This document shows positions 56,209-64,000 of a stretch of 64,000 bases of DNA, in pieces; the stretch's first letter is position 1, and each line of letters opens with the position of its first letter. Made by a program: the position numbers and the translations under genes. Origin of the DNA: Hemileia vastatrix (lineage: Eukaryota; Basidiomycota; Pucciniomycetes; Pucciniales; Zaghouaniaceae); contig JASXTE010000002.1 in assembly GCA_030280995.1 (NCBI GenBank), positions 8,510,183 to 8,574,182 on the forward strand, written 5' to 3'. Below the pieces are notes generated by a model that was not told the origin of the DNA, searched no databases, and worked only from the letters and a program-made list of their open reading frames with translations.

Positions 56209-57471
56209 ATGAAACACCTCTCTACTAGGAAGCTACTTCACTCAACAATGAATGCTATCACTTTTCTTTTAGTTCTTTACTATAAATCTGACTCTGATTT
56301 GGAAGATGCTTTAGCTTATATGTGTTTTCTTTCCAAAAAGTGTTACATCATCACCAGGGGGCCAAATCTTTATCATGATCCCTGATATGATCTGGCCTCC
56401 ATTCTCAAGATTCCTCATTTAAACTTCACACAACTTTTTAGAACTTCTCCCGATTCTTTCTTCAAACTTTATCAACTCATTTCTGAACATCCTATCTTCC
56501 ATAACAATTCTCATAACAAACAGCGTAATACTGCCATCCAACTTGCTGTTGCTCTATGTCGCTTTGGCTCAAATGTAAATGGTGCTTCCATAAGACGTTT
56601 GGATAATCTCTTTAACATAGGATATGGTACCGTGATATTATACACCAAGCGCTGTATGATTGCTATCCTTTCCCTCAAGTCTCAAACTCTTGCTTGGCCA
56701 ACTCCAGAACAGCGACTTGAATCCTCTCAAGTAATGCAAGCTGAAGGTTTCCCTGGCTGTGTAGGATTTTTTGATGGCACAACTATACCTTTGAGTCAAA
56801 AGCCTGCTCATGATGGCAACTATTACTTTGATCGCAAAAAAAGGTTTCTTCCAAATCTTCTCCAAGTTCTCATCTTTTACAATCTAACTTTTTATCTTCT
56901 TTCTAGATACTCTATTGCCGTTCAACTTGTATGTGATCTCAATAAAAAATTTATTGCTTTTAACAGTGGCTGCCCTGGATCATGTCATGACTCTTCCATC
57001 TTCCAAAGAATGAGTATTTCTCAATCCCCTGACTCATACTTTGACAAATCTCAGTACCTCCTTGCAGACTCAGCATATGCAAGTGGAAAGTACATTATAC
57101 CTGCTTTCCGTGGTGCAACTTCAGAAAATGACCCCAAAACTTCCTTTAATTATCACCTTGCACAATCAAGAGTACAAATTGAACATGCTATAGGTATTTT
57201 AAAAGGATGATTTTCTAGTCTTCGGGAGCTCAGAATCCAATTTCAAAAAAAATTGGAGATCAAAACTGCAAATCATTGGATCTTGACTTGCGTAATACTC
57301 CACAATATTCTAGCTGATTTAAAGGATGAGTGGAATGATCTTTATGAAGAAGAGGATCCTGAACCACCACCGGCACTCCCCTCCCTTGATTCACAAATCA
57401 TTCAATCAACTGGAATACGTTCCATTATAATGCCAATTACTCTCCAACATTTCACTTTGCAATGCTTTTAA
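56209..57471 (+). pseudogene. PIF/Harbinger DDE transposase of Harbinger 2
   Basis: Nuclease of the HARBI1/PIF type, expected to cut at the inverted repeats. True ATG at 56209 (MKHLSTRKLLHSTMNAITFL). Catalytic triad: Asp in GCVGFFDGTTIPLSQ (about 56769), Asp in LLADSAYASGKYIIPAF (about 57067), Glu in SRVQIEHAIGILKG (about 57182). An intron at 56844-56906 (63 bp, GT...TAG) joins FDRKKR to YSIAVQLVCD, as the family alignment demands. TGA codons at about 56383 (Ile in Harbinger 1) and 57208 (Arg in Harbinger 1) break the frame. It ends at 57471. Near complete but probably inactive unless the stops are suppressed. Confidence 0.85.
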
Positions 57472-58311
57472 TTTTTAATTTTTACGTTTTCATACTTTCT
57501 AAATGTCCTCTTTGTGTACTTTATTCACTTGGTTTTGTATTTTGGTTTGTTGAATATTCATTTTGATTTTGAATTTACAGTGAATATCTTTTTTTTGGAT
57601 GGCTCATTGGTTTTCTTTCACCAGCTCAGCATGAAATCGCATATTTTCTGAAATTGCATATTTTGTCAGTGATTTTTTTTTTCATTCATCCCTCATATCC
57701 TTTTCCTATTCTCCTCCAACATCCTTCAAACAATTTGGTTTCATTCATTTTGTCATCTCATCTCTCCAGGTAAGTCATTTTATTCTTTTTTTTGATTTTT
57801 TGATTACTAATTATAATTTTTTTTGTTTTTTTCTGTTTATTTTTTTTTATCTAAATTTTTTTTGTAAGTGGTTATTTTGGATTTCAATGGTATAATTAAC
57901 CTTTTTTTTCTCTCCCTCTTTACTTTATTTTTTAGCTCCATCACCCTACTCTTCATCCCTCCTTGGCATTGTCATTATCCCCCCTTTCCCTTATTTCACT
58001 TTTTTTTGGCTCCATTTCATTGAAACACATACATTGCACATTCTTTATGCATTTCACTTACTCCATATACAATTTCCCCACAATTCCAACATCAATCTTT
58101 CTCACTCTATTTTTCCTACTTTTCAATCAAGGTAAGTTTCATCTCCTTTTTTTCATGCCTATATGATATCTCATTCCTTTTATGAAAACTTCATACTTAA
58201 ATATATGTATGACTCTTATCTGGATAACAGTGAACTTATAAAACTCCTTTTGATCTCATCTTCATTACCACTTTTCAGGTTTTTGTAAAATTTTGAAAAT
58301 CAGACTCGGAA
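57472..58311 (+). other. Harbinger 2 spacer, possible 5' exons of the oxygenase gene
   Basis: AT- and pyrimidine-rich. Contains TCTCCAG|GTAAGTCATTTTAT near 57768 and CAATCAAG|GTAAGTTTCATCTCC near 58125, both good splice donors, so noncoding or short coding 5' exons may lie here. No ORF assigned. Confidence 0.4.
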
Positions 58312-58625
58312 TTAGGGTTAGGTTTATTCAAATCTAATGTTCTTTTTACTGAAGATTCTCCTGAAGGCTACCTTTTATTTCCTGCAAACAGATTTGAATT
58401 TGATTCAGTGGTTGCTGAGATATTGACAGTTAAAGCTGAGCCTTTTTTTCAATTTAAATTTTTATTTCATTTTTTTATGTAATTAATTAGGGTTAGGTTT
58501 ATTTAAATCACATATCCTTTAACTGAAGATTCTAATAAAGCATATCTTTCATTTCCCACAAACAGGTTTGAATTAGGTTCAGTGGTTGCTGAGATTTTGA
58601 CCTTTGAAGTTGAGCCTTTTTTCCA
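58312..58625 (+). repeat. duplicated coding-like segment upstream of the Tet-like domain
   Basis: Two direct copies about 178 bp apart (starting AGGGTTAGGTTTATT near 58313 and 58491). The first is open and reads GLGLFKSNVLFTEDSPEGYL then NRFEFDSVVAEILTVKAEPF. The second has TEDSNKAYLSFPTNRFELGS and SVVAEILTFEVEPFFQ in a shifted frame. The differences keep the peptide similar, which suggests a duplicated exon of the oxygenase N-terminus. Confidence 0.55.
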
Positions 58626-58708
58626 AATTTCACTCGTCTTATTTCACATTTTTATATTGCATATTTAGAGGATAAGGATTCTGAAACTCTTATATGATTA
58701 TTATCTAG

Positions 58709-59268
58709 GCATATATTTGTTGGTCAAGAATATCACTAAAGCTCAAAAAGATGAAGTTTTTCGCTTATGGGACACTCTACCTTCCTTTGACTCTTTTCTT
58801 GCTTTTCGACTCAAAAAGCTCTGTAATAAAGAATTTGAAGAAAATCATGAACTTGCAACCAAAGTTGGAATACCGAATTGGTGTGACTTCAAATGGGAAG
58901 ATATCAGCCACGAATATCTTTTATTTTCTAATGTTATTATCACTCATTCTGGATTCCACAATAGGATTCATATTGATAGGAATGATGCCAATTTTCTTAC
59001 TTTTGGTATATTCTCATATATCAATCCGATAACTGGCCACCCAATACCATCTCCAGCTAAAATCGAAGTACATGGTTTATATTTTCCAGACCACCGGTGC
59101 ATCATTGATTTTGGTTTGGGAAATGGTATCATCAAAACTATTTGGAATTCATCTAAGGATAATCATCAAACGACCAAAGCTCCTCCTGGTTTGGAATCCT
59201 GTCAAGATTTCACACATTTTGGTTGCTCATTTCAAATCAGTAATAATTTGATAAAAAGAATCAATAAG
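58709..59268 (+). CDS. Tet/JBP-like 2OG-Fe(II) dioxygenase domain, core exon, in Harbinger 2
   Basis: Open core exon, from a TATCTAG acceptor (58708) to a GTAAAG donor (59269); about 186 codons. Enzymes of this family oxidise 5-methylpyrimidines in DNA using iron and 2-oxoglutarate. Numbering from 58717: FRLWDTLPSFDSFLAFRLKK near the start; GIPNWCDFKW at 51-60; ITHSGFHNRIHIDRNDANFL with the HxD pair His85 and Asp87; FGIFSYINPITG; GLYFPDHRCIIDFG at 120-133; KTIWNSSKDNHQ with the distal iron-ligand candidate His150; and FTHFGCSFQIS at 165-175, where I would expect an Arg for 2-oxoglutarate but see His167. The overall pattern matches Tet-like proteins of rust fungi as I remember them. The first and last exons are uncertain. 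Confidence 0.75.
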
Positions 59269-59600
59269 GTAAAGTTATTCGATTTAAAAAAACTTTATCT
59301 AGATCAAAAAAGTATGGGGATTAGAGTTGTCATCGAAAATTTTATATTTTTTCATAAATTTTTAATAAATATTTTTATATATCAATTTTCTCAATTAATG
59401 TGATGAGCCAACGACCTTTGGTTGTATAACAGGTAATCATGATAACATTTATTTGTTTGATTTGTGAGGTTCCTCTTGCCTATACCTGTAGAAAGTCCCA
59501 AACTTTTGTTTCTAGACTTGGTCTGCATTTTGGCTTGAGGAATTGTCATCACTATAAACTAGGGAAATTGATATATATTAGATATTGATTTAATAATTTA
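59269..59600 (+). other. downstream exon-like pieces of the Tet-like gene
   Basis: The frame stays open without homology to 59403, then come short segments conserved with Harbinger 1: CCAACGACC near 59407, CCTATACCTGTAGAAAGTCCCAAA near 59481 and TTGGTCTGCATTTTGGCTTGAGG near 59518. Probable last exons, not resolvable by eye. Confidence 0.4.
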
Positions 59601-59616
59601 TGGATTTATATTAAAT

Positions 59617-60060
59617 TTAGATGACTTCCACCCCTTACTTCAATAAAATTCAGGGGGGGGGTATTGCCAAATTTTCAAATCTGACATGTGAAATTGATGA
59701 CTTAGAAAAATTTTGGTGATACCCACCCCTTGCTTCAATAAAATGCAGGGGAGAGTATTGCCAATTTTTTAAAACAGATATAGAATTTTTTTGACTTGTA
59801 AATATTTTGGTGATACCCATCCCTTACTTCAATAAAATTTATGGGGGGTTTTGCCAAAATTTCTTATAAGACTTGTGTAATTCTTGACATGTAAGAATTT
59901 TTGGGATACCAGTAAAATGCAGGAGGTAGTAAAGCCAAATTTTCATATAAGACTTTCAAGATTCATGATATGAAAGAATTTTTGTGATACCCACCCCTTA
60001 CTTCAAAAAAATCCAGGGGTGGAGGAACGTCAAATTTTCAAAGGAGACATGAAAATTTTA
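59617..60060. repeat. five ~95-bp tandem repeats in Harbinger 2
   Basis: Units start GAT(A)CCCACCCCTTACTTCAATAAAAT.CAGGGG near 59617, 59717, 59812, 59906 (deleted start) and 59986. Harbinger 1 has one copy at about 53330. Amplified noncoding sequence between the convergent genes. Confidence 0.8.
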
Positions 60061-60278
60061 TTTAAAAAAAGTGGGAGAGTAATGAAATAAAGGAAATTAT
60101 TGGAAATTTTATGTACAAATAAATATGAACAGTTGAAGTGTGAGAGAAATAAAAAAAACTAGTCATCCAACAATCTCTTTAAATGTTCACTTTCCTCAAC
60201 AGATTTATTAGCTTTAACACATTCTATCAAGAAATCTTTCTTTTTGGAATTTTCTTCATGATCAAACTTATATTTCAT

Positions 60279-61559
60279 CTACTCTAATAGGTTTTGATGT
60301 TCGAGTGTTTTCTCCTCTTTTTTTGATTTTTCAATACTTAGAGTTAACTCAAACTTCTTCTCCTCCAAATCTTGGGCCCGACCATCTTTCTGTAAAGAGA
60401 GCTTGTACTTCCTCTCCTCCAAATCTTGGGCCTGATCATCCTTCCGTAAAGAGAGATTGTACTTCCTCTCTTCCAAATCTTGTAGCCTATCATCCCTCCT
60501 TAAAGAGAGCTCATATTTTTGCTTTTCAAACTTTAGAGTCTCTTTAGCAGCTTCCACTTGTTCTAGAGTGATAAGCAATGTTAACAATAAGTAGAAGAAA
60601 AGCAGAGTAAAGTATTAATAGGTATGGTATCACTTACCAGCATCACGTTTCTTTAAAAATTGTTCCATAGACAAAAAAGGGGTTTGTGATGAAGTATCAC
60701 TTTTTTGTCTTCTTTGGGAGTGGAAATTTAGACTACTTGAAGCCCTTTGCTTTTTGTTCAACATAGCATTTTCCTCCTCATCATTGTCACTAGCTTTAGA
60801 CTCAGTTGATTGTGGGTCCTGGGCTTGTTCATCAGCCTTTTAAGAAATAAGAAAATCTAAGTAAATAAAAAAAAGTATTGATAAGATAAAAGAAAAAAAA
60901 CAGACCTGAGTTAGATTGGGTTGGGTTAAATCGCCAATAGGATCAATAGCAAAGCTATCTAGGTTCGTAGAATCTAGAAGAGGGGAGGCTTGAGTGGAGG
61001 AAGAGGATGGGAAAAGATTTGCTTTGACATCATGTTCGGAGATAGGATCTTCACCATCCAACATGTTTACAGGATTAACATCGGCTCGCTCTCCAAAAAT
61101 TTCATCCATCTCTTTAAAGTAAGGACATAAAGTTTCAAGTTTATCGTCTATGGATTTTATGCCCTTAGTTATATCATTGTCAGTAACCTCAAAACCAGTG
61201 GAAGATGAAAGAGCCTTTTCCTTCTTGTATTTTGCTCGATAATGCTTGAATTTTTCAGACATCTGTTTAGGCAAAAGATCAATCCTTCCCTTGGTCTTAT
61301 TCCGTAATTCATTTGCCATTAGAAGATAGCCATTAACTTTTGATGCGGGGGGCCCTCCTACTTTAGTGGCATACTCAGTACCAAAACAAGAATCATAGTT
61401 AGATTTGGTTTTCAGCCAGTTGATAAGAATGAGATGTTCATCTTTTTTTAATTGAACAGTCTTTTATTTCTCGGCTGAGCAGGGGAAAGAGGAAGTAGTG
61501 GGAATTGAAGAACAACTGGGTGATGGCTGCCTTTGAGAAGATCTAGGATGACGAGGCAT
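60279..61559 (-). pseudogene. Harbinger 2 Myb/SANT-like and coiled-coil accessory protein
   Basis: Convergent to the other genes. Exon a runs from an ATG at 61559 (MPRHPRSSQRQPSPSCSS) or a later one at 61319 to 60906; exon b 60836-60638; exon c 60562-60279; introns 69 and 75 bp (GT...AG). Exon a encodes a trihelix-like domain, LILINWLKTKSNYDSCFG through MANELRNKTKGRIDLLPKQM, then the family hallmark CPYFKEMDEIFGERADVNP. Exon b is acidic and serine-rich. Exon c holds 18-residue charged repeats (KY.LSLRKDD.AQDLEER, three clear copies) predicted as coiled coil. PIF/Harbinger elements usually encode such a Myb-like DNA-binding partner of the transposase. An in-frame TAA near 61467 is also present in Harbinger 1, so the true start or splicing is unclear. 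Confidence 0.7.
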
Positions 61560-61910
61560 GTTATTATAAATGAAGATGAAAAGGAGCAGAAACAAGCAGA
61601 TGAGATAGCGAGATGAAAAGGAGCAGAATCAAATAGATGAAATGGGGAGAAATTCTGAGCAGATAGAATGAACAGGATGGGATGAGAATGGAAGTGCGCA
61701 GCAAGGTAGAAGGCTGGGATATCCAGAAAGTTGTCCAAGATGTGGTTATGAAATATTGAGAATAAAAATGTCAGATAAGATGTGAACATTGACACATAAA
61801 GTGTCTAATAAACCAATTATTAGCAAAAATAATTGTGGAAGATAATTGGGGTATGCAGATTATTTTCCGCAATTAATTTAATTGCGGATTGGTCAACATT
61901 GATACCCCCT

Positions 61911-63290
61911 ATTAAAGGAGGAAGCTCATTAATGTAACATTCATTTCCTTTTAAATAGAGGAAATTATTTTGAAAATTTTCCATGATGAAATATCAGCTG
62001 GGCATTTTGATCTAAAAAACACTAAGAAGACCAAAAAATACAGAAAAGTGGATTAATATTTCCAAAGAAGAAAGGTTTTTAGTTGAATCCTGCCATTATT
62101 TCAAGAAGAATAAAAGAATTGTTAGTAAGAGAGCATTATTTATGCAAAAAATCAAAGACTTAATAAAAATAAAAATAATTAACACGGACTTTTCTACTTA
62201 TTTTCTTGCTGCTGAAGAGGAGATTTCCAATTCACTATTATATTATTGTAGATATATTTATAAGAATGTGTAGATTAACTCCAACTCATAAAGAGTTTTA
62301 CACAAGATAATTGGATTTCTATGGTGGTTAAATATGTTTAACTCAGAAGCATATCCAATAGCTATTATCTTTGAAATAGATCCTCAGTTTACTTCTTAAT
62401 TTTGAATAAAACTTATGGATATTTGTGGTTTTGAATTAAAATTTTCAACTGCCCATCAACCTCAAACTGATGGATCAGCTGAGTGAAAAAATTAATACAT
62501 TAGAAGACATGATAAGAAAATATTGTGCTTTTGGGCTAGAATATAAGAGCAATGAATGATTTTCTAATGATTGGATAGTCATATTTCCTGGTCGATAGTT
62601 CTCCTATAGCAGTACTGTTAATTCAGTGACTGAAGGGAAAAATTTGGAGCTCTTCCTTGGCAATGTATCAAACACTCCTGCTCAATTTTTTAATAATAAT
62701 TCATGAAAGATTGATACTCATCCTGCTGCTAAATATTTTCTTCAAATTAAATAATAATGCAGGAAACATGCAAATAATTTTTTCAAAAATCTTTTGAATA
62801 TAAAGAAATAATATGAGATAAATCTCATAAATATTGCACTTTTAATGAAGGAGATCAAGTATTAACATTTACAGTAAATTTTAATATATAAGGTAACAAT
62901 AAATTAAAAGATCTTTTTATTGGACCTTCTATTTTTAAAATAATTATTGGAAATAATGCACTTGAAGTCTTATTGTATTCTCCTTATGATAGAATAATCT
63001 TCTGCTTTAACTTTCATTATTGAAACCTTATAAATTTAATGATGATTTATTTCCAGAAAGATGAAGGCTCAAAGAGGTTCCTTTAGAAATAAATGAAAAT
63101 AATGATATTTAGAAATTTATAAATAAAAGAAATCTCAAAAGACAAAAGGGTACAGAGTATTCAAAAAGATATAAAGGAAAACTTACTGAAGTTGAAAGAT
63201 GGATAACTGAAAAAGATATCAACAATTTACAAACAATTTTTAATAAATTCATAAGAAAAAATTATAATATTTTTCTATTGTTTTTCTTAG
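61911..63290 (+). pseudogene. element 4 block 5: integrase and chromodomain
   Basis: Resumes directly after Harbinger 2. HDEISAGHFDLKNT (about 61982-62020) is the integrase zinc-finger start, followed by C..C remnants, a TAHQPQTDGSAE-type catalytic-Glu region (about 62450-62485), a YSSTVNSVTEGKN..EL.LG block (about 62600-62660), and a C-terminal chromodomain-like EYSKRYKGKLTEVERWITEKD (about 63150-63215). Many stops. The chromodomain tail confirms chromovirus affiliation. Confidence 0.8.
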
Positions 63291-64000
63291 ATTGAGGGAG
63301 TTTCAGCCAGAAGATATGAATAAAAAGAATAAAAACATTAGTTTTTATCACTTATTTCAAATATTTTATATTAATTACTATCTCACTTAAGCAAAACAAA
63401 ATGTAGGAAATTAAATTCACACATAGAAGGCTTTTGATTACTTGGGATGAGATATTTAGAGTATATATGAATAAAGAATTGAAATGAGTAGAAAAACCCT
63501 GGGGTGTGAATAAAGATATTCACCTAATAAGTATTTTTTTTGGAAATTCCATCTAAAAAAATTTAATAGAATAAATAACTCATTTATGTACTTGTCATTT
63601 TTCCATTTTATATATTTTCTACTGTTCTTTCTTTTCACTCTATGACATGAAATAATTTTATGTACTATTGTATTCACAATGATAATAAATATAAAAGGAG
63701 GAAAAAAATGTGGGAAAGAATCAGATTTTTACAATATAAACAAATCATATTATTAATTTATTCTATAAATAAATAATATTCTTGAAATAGTGTATTTAAA
63801 TAATAACATATTTTGAGTCACTACTATGGTATTCAAAAAATAACACTTAAACTTTATTCATTTTCAAAAAATCCAGAAAATAATTATAAAAAATCAGGAC
63901 ATATTTATATTCTACATACCTCTAGTAAGCCCTGATACCCTTTCTTTCCTTGAGGTATTGATTTCAATAAATAAGTACACAAGTTATTGTATATAAATTT
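63291..64000 (+). repeat. polypurine tract and 3' LTR of element 4 (continues beyond window)
   Basis: ATTGAGGGAG at 63291-63300 is the polypurine tract. TTTCAGCCAGAAGATATG at 63301 begins the LTR and shares TTTCAGCC with the 3' LTR of copy 3. The LTR end lies outside the window. The minus-strand ORF at 63456-63677 lies inside the LTR and is not considered a gene. Confidence 0.65.

Larger units (their letters stand above)
55829..61910 (+). mobile_element. PIF/Harbinger transposon 2 (6.08 kb)
   Basis: Terminal inverted repeats AGGGGGTAACAATGTT / AACATTGATACCCCCT with ATT on both sides (55826-55828 and 61911-61913). Alignment with copy 2 shows a single ATTA in the empty site, so a TTA duplication with one-base different ends is equally possible and fits the superfamily. 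It carries a transposase (+, 56209-57471), a Tet-like oxygenase (+, core 58709-59268) and a Myb/coiled-coil gene (-, 61559-60279). Least damaged of the two copies, but the transposase has two TGA codons. Confidence 0.9.
34578..64000 (+). mobile_element. Ty3/gypsy element 4 (old, degenerate), host of nested insertions
   Basis: An ancient plus-strand relative of copies 2 and 3 can be followed through five separated blocks: 34578-34795 (end of gag), 43647-44475 (protease and RT start), 45741-46927 (RT and RNase H), 55621-55828 (linker), and 61911-63290 (integrase and chromodomain). The 3' LTR starts at 63301. The gaps are copy 3, an unclassified insertion and two Harbinger transposons, and in each case the element 4 sequence resumes where it left off. 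Its 5' end is missing and its ORFs are full of stops. Confidence 0.85.

Noticed and set aside
1..64000. CRISPR arrays, bacterial operons, tRNA or rRNA genes
   Set aside because: None seen; introns and element types show a eukaryotic genome, and the tandem arrays lack repeat-spacer structure. tRNA genes were looked for only by eye.
1..64000. Repeat-induced point mutation as cause of the many stops
   Set aside because: Some stops are C:G to T:A type, but many are transversions (G to T at 7032, A to T at 10137) and single-base deletions, so ordinary decay explains them.

Overview
This window reads as part of a repeat-packed, AT-rich genome of a filamentous basidiomycete, most likely a rust fungus (Pucciniales). 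The reasons are short GT-AG introns, chromovirus-type Ty3/gypsy elements, Tnp2-type CACTA and PIF/Harbinger transposons, a Tet-like 2OG-Fe(II) oxygenase, and a broken multi-exon gene that resembles, from memory, a large uncharacterised Pucciniales family. No species is claimed. Everything was read by eye; no alignment or database search was run.

Layout. (1) 1-14154: the 5' part of a minus-strand gypsy element (element 1). Its roughly 1.5 kb 5' LTR (14154 down to 3808) is split by a complete plus-strand gypsy element (copy 2, 5226-14077, target duplication GCTCC). (2) 14155-17400: a decayed CACTA/Tnp2 transposase and a CACTA-type MITE. (3) 17655-18312: 63-bp repeats. (4) 19231-27689: a minus-strand multi-exon gene broken by a MITE and by a copia element (20755-27084, duplication AGAAT); the copia 5' LTR itself holds a solo LTR (26146-27073, duplication ACGTT). 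(5) 27888-30251: a long MITE and a second solo LTR of that family in opposite orientation. (6) 30408-31790: 197-bp and 188-bp tandem arrays. (7) 32008-32800: the only apparently intact host gene, a five-exon gene for a small secreted cysteine-rich protein. (8) 34578-64000: an old degenerate gypsy element (element 4) carrying gypsy copy 3 (34796-43646, duplication AATAG), an unclassified 1.27-kb insertion (44476-45740), and two related PIF/Harbinger transposons (46928-55620 and 55829-61910). The first Harbinger also holds a solo LTR and a CACTA MITE.

How the parts work together. Both Harbinger copies have the same three-gene plan: a DDE transposase and a Tet/JBP-like dioxygenase on the plus strand, then a Myb/coiled-coil gene running towards them on the minus strand. 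A putative DNA-base-modifying enzyme as part of a Harbinger transposon is the most interesting system here. The gypsy family has its own peculiarity: an extra leader ORF (frame A) overlapped in the +1 frame by a coiled-coil ORF (frame B), in the same relation in a clearly diverged family member. The gag-pol frame then follows frame A after one TAA. Nearly all transposon ORFs carry nonsense or frameshift mutations.
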